Below, in pieces: positions 23,494 through 32,493 of a stretch of DNA of 64,000 bases (its first letter is position 1; the number at the start of each line of letters is the position of its first letter). The stretch spans positions 1 to 64,000 of the forward strand of contig NZ_BLAE01000029.1 of NCBI RefSeq assembly GCF_009687865.1, given 5' to 3'. A program made the translations under genes and the position numbers. Source of the DNA: Acrocarpospora macrocephala (GTDB taxonomy: Bacteria > Actinomycetota > Actinomycetes > Streptosporangiales > Streptosporangiaceae). The notes under the pieces are model-generated. The model saw only the letters and a list, made by a program, of their open reading frames with translations, ran no database searches and was not told the DNA's origin.

Positions 23494-23510
23494 GTTGCGG
23501 AATGTTGCGC
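23494..23510. promoter_or_regulatory. 17-bp element, copy 2 (before module B regulator operon)
   Basis: Identical to 21900-21916 (GTTGCGGAATGTTGCGC). It sits close to the small protein start codon, where a repressor could block transcription of the regulator operon. Confidence 0.55.
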
Positions 23511-23756
23511 AATTACCGGTTGATCGTGGCTTTAGAGCTGGCCGCCGTCAAGGCTCCTCTGGAAACGATCAGCGTTCTGATCCGCCATAGGCGGGGCGTC
23601 ACAGGACTTAGGTATCCGTCAGCTGAAATGTCGCGCCTTGCTGGACTATGTCTCCATAGGGGGTTCGAGGACGAGAAGTTCGCCCATGTCATCACAACGC
23701 TCGCGTCGGCGGTGAGGATCCCCTCGGCTTAGACGCACGTCTCGTACAGCATCCGC
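23511..23756. other. Spacer without a supported gene
   Basis: A plus-strand frame of 76 codons (23502-23732) exists but starts inside the 17-bp element, has no ribosome-binding site and no recognisable family. It is left as non-coding. Confidence 0.4.
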
Positions 23757-23812
23757 TACGGCGACCTCGTCAGCAGGGCGGCCAGGCGGGCTCTGCGCGC
23801 GGGGATCGTCAT
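23757..23812 (-). pseudogene. Internal fragment of a MerR gene
   Basis: The stretch GTCAGCAGGGCGGCCAGGCG and following bases match the coiled-coil region of the intact MerR gene (about 13963-14005, encoding RARLAALL) almost exactly, in the same orientation. Together with 25330-25385 it is one half of a MerR gene split by an insertion. Confidence 0.65.
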
Positions 23813-23859
23813 CGACGTGGCGTGGAGCGGGCATGACCCACAGTAACGACTACGCTTTG

Positions 23860-23887
23860 GTCGTCCCCGCACTCGTGGGGATGAGCC
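23860..23887. CRISPR. Solitary type I-E-like CRISPR repeat
   Basis: The 28-bp sequence GTCGTCCCCGCACTCG followed by TGGGGATGAGCC has the CCCCGC/GTGGGG stem and GATGAGCC end of type I-E repeats. No second repeat stands at spacer distance on either side and no cas genes are present. It is a different repeat type from the array at 6358-6585. Confidence 0.6.
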
Positions 23888-23933
23888 CCTTGCCATATCG
23901 CTTCGAGCCTGGGAACCCCGGCAGGATGATCGT

Positions 23934-25148
23934 GTGACTCGAGAAGAGGTGGGACTTGTGGACGATCGGTTGCTGGAATTGCGGGTGCGGAACTTCCGAA
24001 GCCTGCGAGATATCACGCTGCCGCTCGGGCCCGTGAACGTGATGGTCGGGCCGAACGGCGCCGGAAAAACGAATGTGCTCGAAGTCTTCCGATTCCTCGC
24101 TGACATCGTGAGAACGGACTTGGAGCCGGCACTCGAACGCCGGGGCGGTCTTGAGTCACTTCTGTTCCGCGGCGACCGAGCTGATGACTTTCTTCAGATC
24201 GACCTTAGCGGCACCTGGGACGCCCAGACTGTGGCCGGTCACTATACGCTCAGACTTACCGGCCCTGTCCTGGCCCGCGAAGAGCGATTCGTTTTCGATT
24301 TCGCGGACGGAACCCGGAGACTGACCCGGGTGGAAGGGGCTAGCGCGTCGATGGAGACGCTCGCATCGGATGGTTCAGTGCGTGAAATCCTCACACCTCC
24401 TCCTTTCCGGCTTGACGAGAGTCGGCTTGGTGAAGCCGCTCTAGGCATCCATCCTCTCAGCAGTGGCCTTTCCACGCTCTCTCGACTGGCCCCCGGGATG
24501 GTGGGCGGTGCGCAAGTGCGCTCACTCGCTGACTTCTTGGACTCCTTCAAAATAGTGCAGATTGACGTGGAAGCAGCGGCCAAGCCCTCGCGCGTGCGGG
24601 GGGCCAAGTTCTCCGCGATTGACTCGGACGCTTCCAACCTGGCCATTTCTCTCTTGTCGCTGTCGGCCACGGAGGCTTGGGAGTTCCTTGTGGCTGACGC
24701 CGTCGCGGTGCTGCCACAGTTGGAGGACATCGACTTCGAGCACCCGTCAGGCCCGGCTCGTGAAGTGGTGGTCGTCCTACGCGAAAGGGGCTTGCGTGAC
24801 CCCACCCAACTCGCGGACGCCTCGTACGGAACGATCCGCCTGTTGAGCCTGCTGGCACTTCTCTACGACCCGAGGCCTCCCGCGCTGACGTGCATTGAGG
24901 AAATCGACCACGGGCTTCACCCGCAGGCCCTGGAACTACTGGTCGACCGCATACGCGAACAAAGCAAGCGCACCCAGTTCCTCATCGCGACGCATTCTCC
25001 AGCATTCGCCAGCCGCCTGACGCCGGATGAACTCATCGTGTGCGATCGATCAGCCGACGGATCTTCGGTCATACCCGCGATCTCAAATGAGAAAGTAAAA
25101 GAGATCGTCGCGGCCAGCGAAGGGCTGCCTGTCGGGTCGAACCGTTAG
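23934..25148 (+). CDS. AAA ATPase, SMC/RecF-like (AAA_21 type), no attached effector
   Basis: About 404 residues from GTG 23934; GTGs at 23949 and 23958 are alternatives. The N-terminus has RLLELRVRNFRSLRDITLPL and VMVGPNGAGKTNVLEVF (Walker A). A long middle is followed by DASYGTIRLLSLLALLYD (ABC signature-like), ALTCIEEIDHGLHPQALELL (Walker B/D-loop) and FLIATHSPAF (His switch). This matches OLD-like and other defence-associated ATPases but lacks a TOPRIM or HNH domain, and no partner gene adjoins. It interrupts a MerR gene together with an orphan CRISPR repeat. Possible anti-phage or repair role; uncertain. Confidence 0.85.
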   Translation: MTREEVGLVDDRLLELRVRNFRSLRDITLPLGPVNVMVGPNGAGKTNVLEVFRFLADIVRTDLEPALERRGGLESLLFRGDRADDFLQIDLSGTWDAQTVAGHYTLRLTGPVLAREERFVFDFADGTRRLTRVEGASASMETLASDGSVREILTPPPFRLDESRLGEAALGIHPLSSGLSTLSRLAPGMVGGAQVRSLADFLDSFKIVQIDVEAAAKPSRVRGAKFSAIDSDASNLAISLLSLSATEAWEFLVADAVAVLPQLEDIDFEHPSGPAREVVVVLRERGLRDPTQLADASYGTIRLLSLLALLYDPRPPALTCIEEIDHGLHPQALELLVDRIREQSKRTQFLIATHSPAFASRLTPDELIVCDRSADGSSVIPAISNEKVKEIVAASEGLPVGSNR

Positions 25149-25329
25149 TGGACCCAATTGTGCGGTGACGCGACCCGATGTTGCTCGGAACACTTGCGCC
25201 GACCCGCACACCCCTGAACGCGACGCGCCTGGCCGGGCGCCGGTCATGATCTGCGATGATCGTGTGCCTGCCGGGAGTACCAGCTTGCCGTTGTGGCCAT
25301 CGAGTGCGGTCCTGAAGATCTCGATCAGT

Positions 25330-25385
25330 GTGGCGAGTTCGCCGATGCGCCCTCATGAGACACGTTGTCGTTACGGCTAGGTCAA
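25330..25385 (-). pseudogene. 5' end and promoter of the split MerR gene
   Basis: On the minus strand TTGACC, a 19-bp spacer and TCTCAT are followed by ATG and a frame-slipped GCATCGGCGAACTCGCC, matching MRIGELA of the intact MerR gene. Similarity fades beyond about codon 12. The rest of the gene is missing until the fragment at 23757-23812. Confidence 0.65.
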
Positions 25386-25426
25386 ACGGCAGCGGGAACG
25401 TACGGTGTGGTCGCTAGCATCCCCGC

Positions 25427-26347
25427 ATGTCCGGATTTGTCCGCTATGTGCTGGTTGGTCTGTTGGCTGGTTCGGGGGCGACGTACCTTGCGCCGGGGAG
25501 TGTGGTGGCGGCCGCACCTTGCACCACGCGGTACCAGGATGAGACGGCTGCGGAAGAAGCTCGGCGTGAGTTGGTCGTGGAGTTGGGTGAGCTGGTCGCT
25601 CATCGGCCCGGACAGATCGCGGTCATGGTCAAGGATCTGATCACTGGGGCGACCGTTGGCTATAGGTCCACCCGGAAGGATCAGATCACGGCTAGTGGGA
25701 GCAAGGTGGACATCCTGCTCACGCTGTTGCGCCAGGCTCGGGCGGAGCACCGGGAACTCACGGCCGCTGAGCAGGCCAGCGCCGAGGACATGATCCGCCA
25801 CAGCGACAACCGCGCAGCCGATGACCTCTACCGCCGGATTGGCGGGGCCGCCGGGCTGGAGAGCACCTATCGGCAACTCGGCTTTACCGATACCGCGCCC
25901 GGCCCCAGCCACTTCTGGGGCGGCACCACCACCAGCCCAGCCGATCGGGTACGCCTGCTCACCGCCCTGGTCAAGGGCAGCCCGGGGCTCGCCCTGGAGG
26001 ACCGGGCCTATGCGCTGGCCCTGATGGAGCAAGTCGAGCCCGCCCAGAAGTGGGGGATCAGCGCGGGAGCCCGTCCGGGGGACCGGGTCGCGCTCAAGAA
26101 CGGCTGGACGCCGCGCCCGTTTGTCCACGACACCTGGGCGGTGACCAGCTACGGCCGAATCTTCGGTCCCGGCCGTGACTTCCTGATCTCTGTCCAGTCC
26201 GACATCCAGCCCAGCATGGAATCAGGCGTCTTCACAATCGAGCAAATCAGCAAACTCATCTCCAACCGCCTCCCTGCTCTCGACCCGGACCGCCCCTGCC
26301 CACCCCTTCTGACCCTCGACCGCGCAGCCCGGCTCGTCCGTGGCTAG
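25427..26347 (+). CDS. Secreted serine hydrolase, class A beta-lactamase-like
   Basis: 306 residues. A signal sequence MSGFVRYVLVGLLAGSGATY to about VVAAAP precedes the catalytic fold. The active-site set is SGSKVDIL (SxxK), RHSDNRAAD (SDN) and LKNGWTP (KTG position occupied by K-N-G). Such proteins act on beta-lactams or peptidoglycan peptides outside the membrane; the K-N-G variation and absence of a clear omega-loop glutamate leave true beta-lactamase activity uncertain. A single gene, not in an obvious operon. Confidence 0.83.
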   Translation: MSGFVRYVLVGLLAGSGATYLAPGSVVAAAPCTTRYQDETAAEEARRELVVELGELVAHRPGQIAVMVKDLITGATVGYRSTRKDQITASGSKVDILLTLLRQARAEHRELTAAEQASAEDMIRHSDNRAADDLYRRIGGAAGLESTYRQLGFTDTAPGPSHFWGGTTTSPADRVRLLTALVKGSPGLALEDRAYALALMEQVEPAQKWGISAGARPGDRVALKNGWTPRPFVHDTWAVTSYGRIFGPGRDFLISVQSDIQPSMESGVFTIEQISKLISNRLPALDPDRPCPPLLTLDRAARLVRG

Positions 26348-26443
26348 CCACCAACTCCGATCACCTGTCCGCGACCGCGAACAGGACCGACGATCTGGCC
26401 CGATGCCACCACCATCGAAGATCGCGGATCTTACGATACGACC

Positions 26444-27220
26444 ATGCGATTCACCCCCTTCGTGGCTGTTTGCACACTCTCCTGGCTTCTGCTCTCGGGT
26501 ACGGCCGAGGCGGCCTCCTACCCCATCAGGGACCCCACCCTCACCAAGAACCGGCTGTACCGCACCGGCACGATCAAGCCCATCCGATGCCCGGAGAAGG
26601 ACATCAGGCCGAACGACGTCAATTCCGCCAAGCGGTATCTGACATCAGTGTTGAACTGCCTGAATGCCTCCTGGGGAGCCCATTTCAAGAAAGCGGGATT
26701 ACCCTTCGCCAAGGCCAAGATCGGATTCATTACCAAACCGCGGCGTTTCTGCGGTTCCTCCTGGGGAAAGGGCACCGCTGGGCGTTACTGTGATAAGGAA
26801 CGCCGCTTTCTCGTCCATCTGGAGGGCACCCTTCTCACGGATCCTTCCGACCTGTTCCTCTTCAGCCTCGCGGCCCACGAGTACGGGCATCATATTCAGA
26901 ACATCACCGGGCTGAGCCAGGCATTCATCGATCACCCGTACAAAGGGAAGAGCGAACTGAATGAACAGCTGCGCCGTAACGAACTCCAGGCCGAGTGCCT
27001 GGCCGGTGCCTTCATCGGCAGTGTCTGGGACTCATTGAACCGCACGACAGACGACTGGGATTTCCTCCTCGATCTCAATCGCAGAGGCGGCGACGAATAC
27101 ACCAAGGATCACGACCACGGAAAGGGTCGCAATATCGCGGCCTGGCTCGATCGAGGCTTCAAAGCGGCCGCACCTGCGGCTTGCAACACCTGGGTGGCCG
27201 CCTCTGCCAAAGTTTCGTGA
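26444..27220 (+). CDS. Secreted neutral zinc metallopeptidase (YpfJ-like)
   Basis: 258 residues with an N-terminal signal peptide (RFTPFVAVCTLSWLLLSGTA, cut near AEAAS). The zinc motif HEYGHHIQN is at about residues 146-154 and a downstream glutamate-containing helix RRNELQAECLAGAFIGSVW supplies the third ligand, as in putative neutral zinc metallopeptidases. Four cysteines may form disulfides. Expected to cleave proteins outside the cell; substrate unknown. Confidence 0.88.
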   Translation: MRFTPFVAVCTLSWLLLSGTAEAASYPIRDPTLTKNRLYRTGTIKPIRCPEKDIRPNDVNSAKRYLTSVLNCLNASWGAHFKKAGLPFAKAKIGFITKPRRFCGSSWGKGTAGRYCDKERRFLVHLEGTLLTDPSDLFLFSLAAHEYGHHIQNITGLSQAFIDHPYKGKSELNEQLRRNELQAECLAGAFIGSVWDSLNRTTDDWDFLLDLNRRGGDEYTKDHDHGKGRNIAAWLDRGFKAAAPAACNTWVAASAKVS

Positions 27221-27246
27221 GCGGATCCACGATCCCGCAGACGTGA

Positions 27247-27486
27247 TCAGGCGAACAGATCGCCTCGCGCGATGTCGTCACGGGTCAGCTGGGTGTACTC
27301 AGCCAGTTCATCGGTCTCGAGCGCTCGTTTGGCATCCCGCAGTTGCCGGGCGATCTCTCGTCGTTGCTCGGCGTTCCTGAGCCGCCGGAGGTCTTCCACA
27401 TCGGACTTGGGAACCAACGCCATGCCGAGGCTGTCAGCCGCGGCGGCCAGCGCCTTGTCATCGACCTGAATGCTGGTAGTCGCCAT
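27247..27486 (-). CDS. Orphan antitoxin-like small protein
   Basis: 79 residues from ATG 27486 with GGGAGG upstream. The N-terminus MATTSIQVDDKALAAAADSL resembles the DNA-contacting strand and helix of ribbon-helix-helix or VapB-type antitoxins; the remainder is highly charged and helical. No toxin-sized ORF lies directly downstream, where the secreted metallopeptidase gene converges. Either an orphan antitoxin or a general small regulator. Confidence 0.6.
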   Translation of the reverse strand: MATTSIQVDDKALAAAADSLGMALVPKSDVEDLRRLRNAEQRREIARQLRDAKRALETDELAEYTQLTRDDIARGDLFA

Positions 27487-27497
27487 GTAGTTCCTCC

Positions 27498-27512
27498 CTA
27501 GAGTCTCCCTAG
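27498..27512. promoter_or_regulatory. Imperfect palindrome at the antitoxin-like start
   Basis: CTAGAGTCTCCCTAG lies directly upstream of the ribosome-binding site of the antitoxin-like gene. Such sites are typical autoregulatory operators of antitoxins. Confidence 0.4.
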
Positions 27513-27869
27513 TATCACTGCGGCGACCAGGCTGCATGGGTCGCGTCTGCGGAGAGGGTTCTCGCCGTGGCTTCGGCCCGGCCCTCGATCGGGGTGCTGG
27601 ATGTCGAGGTGGCCGGCGCGTGAGTGTGCCTCCCGAACGGAGGACGTCTTACGCCTTGACCATCGCGGGCGCGACCGCCGAAGGCTGCTTACAGAGAGCT
27701 TCCCCTTAATTCCTACCTGGACAATATGAATTATTCATGCCAGGATTCACCCATGGATGCCCTGACCGAGCGTCGCTACATCGATCTGCTCCGCGTCTGC
27801 AGCGCCGCCTGTTGATATGCCGCGCACCCCCGTCGGCCACATCACCCAGGCACCTAAAGGAGAATCCCG
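27513..27869. other. Intergenic region with an AT-rich palindrome
   Basis: No gene was recognised. A perfect palindrome ATGAATTATTCAT at 27726-27738 lies in an unusually AT-rich pocket about 130 bp before the wHTH gene, a candidate operator or promoter element. AAAGGAG at 27857-27863 is the ribosome-binding site of the next gene. Confidence 0.45.
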
Positions 27870-28340
27870 ATGTCCCAGGCGAACGTCATCGACTTCGTCC
27901 CGCGTCCCGCTCACGAACCGATCGTGGATGACGGCACCGTGCTCGGTGTCATCCCGGTCCCCGGCACCGATTCGGCGCTTGTCATCGTCAGCCACCTGGT
28001 CACCGCACCGCGTACAGAATCGCGGGCGGAACCCGAGCTGGCGCCGCGCCGCCGGGACGACCTGGTGATCGACCGTGACACCCGCACCGTCCGCCTGGAC
28101 GGCGCCGTGGTCGAACTGACCTACCGCGAGTTCGAGCTGCTCGACTATCTGGCCGCCGCGCCCGGCCGCGTCTACAACCGCAAACAGCTCATGGCCGCAG
28201 TCTGGGACCGGTACGGCGACGACAACGCCCGCACGATCGACGTGCACATTCTCCGTCTGCGCCGCAAACTCGGACGGCACGCGGAGCGGATCATCACCGT
28301 GCGCAACGTAGGTTACAAGTACCAAGTTTCGCCCCGCTGA
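27870..28340 (+). CDS. PhoB-type winged-helix protein lacking a receiver domain
   Basis: 156 residues from ATG 27870 with AAAGGAG upstream. Residues about 65-155 form an OmpR/PhoB DNA-binding domain: LVIDRDTRTVRLDGAVVELT, YREFELLDYLAAAPGRVYNR, AVWDRYGDDNARTIDVHILR, LRRKLG and ITVRNVGYKY. The first 60 residues are not a CheY-like receiver; they contain TVLGVIPVPGTDSALVIVSH, perhaps a small beta domain. No histidine kinase gene adjoins. It may act without phosphorylation. Lies just before hrpA in the same direction. Confidence 0.85.
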   Translation: MSQANVIDFVPRPAHEPIVDDGTVLGVIPVPGTDSALVIVSHLVTAPRTESRAEPELAPRRRDDLVIDRDTRTVRLDGAVVELTYREFELLDYLAAAPGRVYNRKQLMAAVWDRYGDDNARTIDVHILRLRRKLGRHAERIITVRNVGYKYQVSPR

Positions 28341-28400
28341 CGCGCCCGGAGAAAACGATTGGCGGTGCCCAGGGGCGGGTTGCCTATCCTTGAGGACGGA

Positions 28401-31400
28401 ATGAATACGCTCTCCGACCTCCAGGGCCGCCTGCCCCACCTGATGTTGCGCGATCAGCGCAGGCTGGGCCGCCGCCTCGACGGCATGCGCAAAGTCCGCG
28501 ACCCGAAGGCCCGGCAGGCCATCGCCGCGCAGATCTCCGGCGAACTCGACGTCGCGGAACAGCGGGTCGCGGTCCGGCGCGCCGCCGTTCCCCTGCTCAC
28601 CTATCCCGACCAGCTGCCGGTCAGCCAGCGCAAGGACGACATCCTGGCGGCGATCAGGGACCACCAGGTCGTGATCGTCGCGGGCGAGACCGGTTCCGGC
28701 AAGACCACCCAGCTGCCGAAGATCTGCCTGGAGCTGGGCCGGGGTGTGCACGGCCTGATCGGGCACACCCAGCCACGCCGGATCGCGGCCAGGACCGTCG
28801 CCGAGCGCATCGCCGAGGAGTTGGACATCCCGCTCGGGGAGGCGGTCGGCTACAAGGTCAGGTTCACCGACCATTCGAGCGACGGCACCCTGGTCAAACT
28901 GATGACGGACGGCATCCTGCTGGCCGAGATGCAGACCGACCGGTTCCTCTCCCAGTACGACACACTGATCATCGACGAGGCCCACGAACGCAGCCTCAAC
29001 ATCGACTTCATTCTCGGGTACGTCAAGCAGTTGTTGCCCAAACGCCCCGACCTCAAGGTCGTCATCACCTCGGCCACGATCGACCCCGAACGGTTCTCGC
29101 AGCATTTCGGCGGCGCGCCGATCGTGGAGGTGAGCGGACGGACGTACCCGGTGGAGGTGCGCTATCGCTCGATCGACGAGGATCAGGACGACCAGACGCA
29201 GGCGATCGTGGACGCGGTCGACGAGCTGAACCGGGAAGGCCCGGGGGACATTCTCGTCTTTCTCAGCGGGGAGCGGGAGATCCGCGACACCGCCGACGCG
29301 TTGAAGGGCCGCCGCGAGGAGATCCTCCCGTTGTACGCGCGACTGTCGGCGGGCGAGCAGCATCGCGTGTTCCAACGGCACACGGGGCGGCGGATCGTGC
29401 TGGCCACCAACGTGGCCGAGACGTCGCTGACGGTGCCGGGCATCAAGTATGTGATCGACCCTGGGAATGCCCGTATTTCGCGGTATAGCCACCGGCTGAA
29501 GGTGCAGCGGCTGCCGATCGAGCCGATCTCGCAGGCGTCGGCCAACCAGCGGAAGGGGCGCTGCGGGCGTACGTCCGATGGGGTGTGTATCCGGCTTTAT
29601 GCCGAAGAGGACTTCGTTGGGCGGCCGGAGTTCACGGATCCGGAGATTCTCCGTACCAACCTGGCGAGTGTCATTCTGCAGATGACCTCGCTCGGGCTGG
29701 GGGATATCGCGGCGTTTCCGTTCGTGGAGCCGCCGGACAGCCGGCAGGTGAAGGATGGTGTCAACCTGCTGCATGAGCTGGGCGCGCTGGACGCGAAGGG
29801 CGGGCTGACGCCGCTGGGGCGGAAGCTGGCGCAGCTGCCGGTGGACCCGCGGCTGGCTCGGATGGTGCTGGAGGCTGACCAGAACGGCTGCGTGCGCGAA
29901 GTGATGATCATCACGGCGGCGTTGTCGATCCAGGATCCGCGCGAACGTCCGGCCGACAAGCAGCAGGCCGCCGACGAGAAGCACCGCAGGTTCGCGGACA
30001 AGGAGTCCGATTTCCTCACTTATGTGAACCTGTGGCGGTATCTGCGGGAGAAACAGCAGGAGCTGTCCTCCAGCGCGTTCCGGCGGCTGTGCAAGGCCGA
30101 GTTCCTCAACTACCTGCGGGTTCGCGAGTGGCAGGACATCGACAGCCAGTTGCGGCAGGTCGCCAAGACCCTCGGCGTCACGCTCAACAGCGCCGACGCC
30201 GACCCGCAGCGGGTGCATCTGTCGCTGCTGGCCGGGCTGCTGTCGCATATCGGCGTCAAGGACGTGGCCAAGAAGGAGCAACCGGGGCAGCGGCGGCCGC
30301 TCACCGAGTATGTCGGCGCTCGCAACGCCCGCTTCGCGATCTTCCCTGGGTCGGCGCTGGCCCGGAAACAGCCGCAGTGGGTGATGTCGGCAGAACTGGT
30401 GGAGACGTCCCGGCTGTGGGCGCGGGTCAATGCCAAGATCGAGCCGGAGTGGGTCGAACCGCTCGCGCAGCATCTGGTCAAACGCGCCTACAGCGAGCCG
30501 CACTGGGAGAAGGACCAGGCCGCGGTGATGGCCCTGGAGAAGGTGACCCTTTACGGCGTTCCCATTGTCACCGAGCGCAAGGTGAACTACGGCCGGATCG
30601 ATCCCGAACTGTCGCGTGAGCTGTTCATCCGGCGCGCGCTGGTGGACGGCGACTGGCGGACGCACCATCCGTTCTTCCACGAGAACCGGAAGCTCCTGCA
30701 GGAGGTCGAGGAGCTGGAGGAGAAGGCCCGCCGCCGCGACATCCTGGTCGACGACGAGACCCTCTTCGACTTCTACGATCAGCGCATTCCGGCCGAGGTG
30801 GTGTCCGGGCGGCATTTCGACAGCTGGTGGAAGAAAGCGCCCGACAAGACGATTCTCACGTTCTCGCCGGACATGCTGGTCAACGAGAACGCCGATGTCA
30901 GCGCCCGCGACTATCCGGACGTGATCCGGCAGAGCGGGCAGCGCATGAAGCTGAGCTACCAGTTCGAGCCCGGCACCGAAGCCGACGGCGTCACCGTGCA
31001 CGTGCCGTTGCAGGTGCTCAACCAGGTCAACGGAGCGGGCTTCGACTGGCAGATTCCCGGCCTGCGGGAGGACCTGATCACCGCGCTGATCCGGTCATTG
31101 CCCAAGCATCTGCGGCGTAACTTCGTGCCCGCGCCCAACTTCGCCAAAGCCGTGCTGGACCAGGTGACACCGGGCAGCGAGCCGATCCTGGACGCGCTGG
31201 AGCGCGAGTTGCACCGAATGACCGGGGTGGTGATACCCCGGGAGGCGTGGAGCATGGAGCAGGTGCCCGACCACCTGCGCGTGACCTACCGGGTGGTGGA
31301 CGAGCGCAAACGGCCGGTCGCCGAGGACAAGGATCTCGACGCGCTGAAACGCCGGCTCGCGCCCAAACTCCGAGCCACCCTCTCCGAGGCCGCCACCGGC

Positions 31401-32237
31401 CTAGAACGCGAGGGCCTGACCTCCTGGACGATCGGGACGCTGCCGAAGGTGTTCGAACAAGGCCGATTGCGGGCTTATCCGGCGCTGGTCGATCGCGGCG
31501 ACACGGTCGCGGTGAGGATGTTCGAGACGCCGGCCGAGCAAGAGCGCGCCATGTGGGCGGGCACCCGGCGACTACTCCTGCTCAGCACCCTCAACCCCGC
31601 CAAATCCATCCTTCGCGGCCTCACCACCACCCAGAAACTCGCTCTAAGCCGCAGCCCGCACGGCGGCGCCACCGCCCTCTTCGACGACTGCGCCGCCTGC
31701 GCCGCCGACAAACTCATCAAGGACGCCGGCGGCCCCGCCTGGGACGAACAGTCGTTCACCCGCCTCCACGACCACCTCAGATCCGACCTGTACGCGACGA
31801 CCCACGACGTCGTCACGAAAGTCGAACGCGTGCTCGCCCTCTGGCACACCGTTCAGAACGCCACCAAAGGCCCCGCCGACGCCGTGGCCGACATCAAGGA
31901 CCAGCTAGGCAACCTCGTCTTCCCCGGCTTCGTCACCGCCACCGGCCACGCCCGCCTCCCCGACCTCCAGCGCTACCTCAAAGCCATCGAACGCCGCCTG
32001 GAAAAACTCTCCGACGACCCCCACCGCGACCGCGAATGGATGTTCAAAGTCCACGACATCGAAGACGACTACCGCGACCTGGTGGACAAACTTCCCCCCG
32101 CCCGCCGCGACACCCCCGCCGTCAAGGACATCCGCTGGATGATCGAAGAACTCCGCGTCAGCTTCTTCGCCCAGCAACTCGGCACACCCGTCCCCGTCTC
32201 GGAGAAACGCATCAGAAAGGCGATGGAGCAACTGTAG
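28401..32237 (+). CDS. hrpA: ATP-dependent RNA helicase HrpA
   Basis: 1278 residues from ATG 28401. The DEAH-box helicase core is complete: VVIVAGETGSGKTTQLPKIC (motif I), QPRRIAARTVAERIA (Ia), LIIDEAHERSLNIDF (II), VVITSATID (III), ATNVAETSLTVPGIKYVID (V) and QRKGRCGRTSDG (VI). The HA2 region and the long C-terminal DUF3418 part follow, as in E. coli HrpA of about 1300 residues. HrpA unwinds RNA and helps resolve collided ribosomes. Codon use is even throughout and no frame break is seen. Probably monocistronic. Confidence 0.96.
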   Translation: MNTLSDLQGRLPHLMLRDQRRLGRRLDGMRKVRDPKARQAIAAQISGELDVAEQRVAVRRAAVPLLTYPDQLPVSQRKDDILAAIRDHQVVIVAGETGSGKTTQLPKICLELGRGVHGLIGHTQPRRIAARTVAERIAEELDIPLGEAVGYKVRFTDHSSDGTLVKLMTDGILLAEMQTDRFLSQYDTLIIDEAHERSLNIDFILGYVKQLLPKRPDLKVVITSATIDPERFSQHFGGAPIVEVSGRTYPVEVRYRSIDEDQDDQTQAIVDAVDELNREGPGDILVFLSGEREIRDTADALKGRREEILPLYARLSAGEQHRVFQRHTGRRIVLATNVAETSLTVPGIKYVIDPGNARISRYSHRLKVQRLPIEPISQASANQRKGRCGRTSDGVCIRLYAEEDFVGRPEFTDPEILRTNLASVILQMTSLGLGDIAAFPFVEPPDSRQVKDGVNLLHELGALDAKGGLTPLGRKLAQLPVDPRLARMVLEADQNGCVREVMIITAALSIQDPRERPADKQQAADEKHRRFADKESDFLTYVNLWRYLREKQQELSSSAFRRLCKAEFLNYLRVREWQDIDSQLRQVAKTLGVTLNSADADPQRVHLSLLAGLLSHIGVKDVAKKEQPGQRRPLTEYVGARNARFAIFPGSALARKQPQWVMSAELVETSRLWARVNAKIEPEWVEPLAQHLVKRAYSEPHWEKDQAAVMALEKVTLYGVPIVTERKVNYGRIDPELSRELFIRRALVDGDWRTHHPFFHENRKLLQEVEELEEKARRRDILVDDETLFDFYDQRIPAEVVSGRHFDSWWKKAPDKTILTFSPDMLVNENADVSARDYPDVIRQSGQRMKLSYQFEPGTEADGVTVHVPLQVLNQVNGAGFDWQIPGLREDLITALIRSLPKHLRRNFVPAPNFAKAVLDQVTPGSEPILDALERELHRMTGVVIPREAWSMEQVPDHLRVTYRVVDERKRPVAEDKDLDALKRRLAPKLRATLSEAATGLEREGLTSWTIGTLPKVFEQGRLRAYPALVDRGDTVAVRMFETPAEQERAMWAGTRRLLLLSTLNPAKSILRGLTTTQKLALSRSPHGGATALFDDCAACAADKLIKDAGGPAWDEQSFTRLHDHLRSDLYATTHDVVTKVERVLALWHTVQNATKGPADAVADIKDQLGNLVFPGFVTATGHARLPDLQRYLKAIERRLEKLSDDPHRDREWMFKVHDIEDDYRDLVDKLPPARRDTPAVKDIRWMIEELRVSFFAQQLGTPVPVSEKRIRKAMEQL

Positions 32238-32493
32238 GAAGCCGTTCCAGGTTGCCCGCCGTTATCCGGCGCCGTTTACGTCCGCGCTGGTCCTCGCCGT
32301 CCCGGCGCCAAGAGGGGCTGGCGCCGTGCGGGTGCCAGCTCCTCTGTGAAATGGCGTCAGCTGCGGTTCGTGGTCCGTCCGCAGATCTGGGTGCCGGGCG
32401 GCAGTGCTTGGGGGTCGGTGTCTTGGCTGGGTCGGCGGCGTCGTGGGAGTTCTGATTAGGGTGGGTCCGGAATGTTCTGAGGGGGAGGGTGCT

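Noticed and set aside
27747-31001. 1084-residue frame antisense to hrpA and the wHTH gene
   Set aside because: Composition is that of a GC-rich shadow frame (His/Asp/Leu/Arg repeats), with no domains, while the plus strand encodes HrpA.
32238-32493. Possible mobile-element scar between hrpA and the HAD gene
   Set aside because: Neither strand gave a recognisable transposase or repeat; only a local change in composition.
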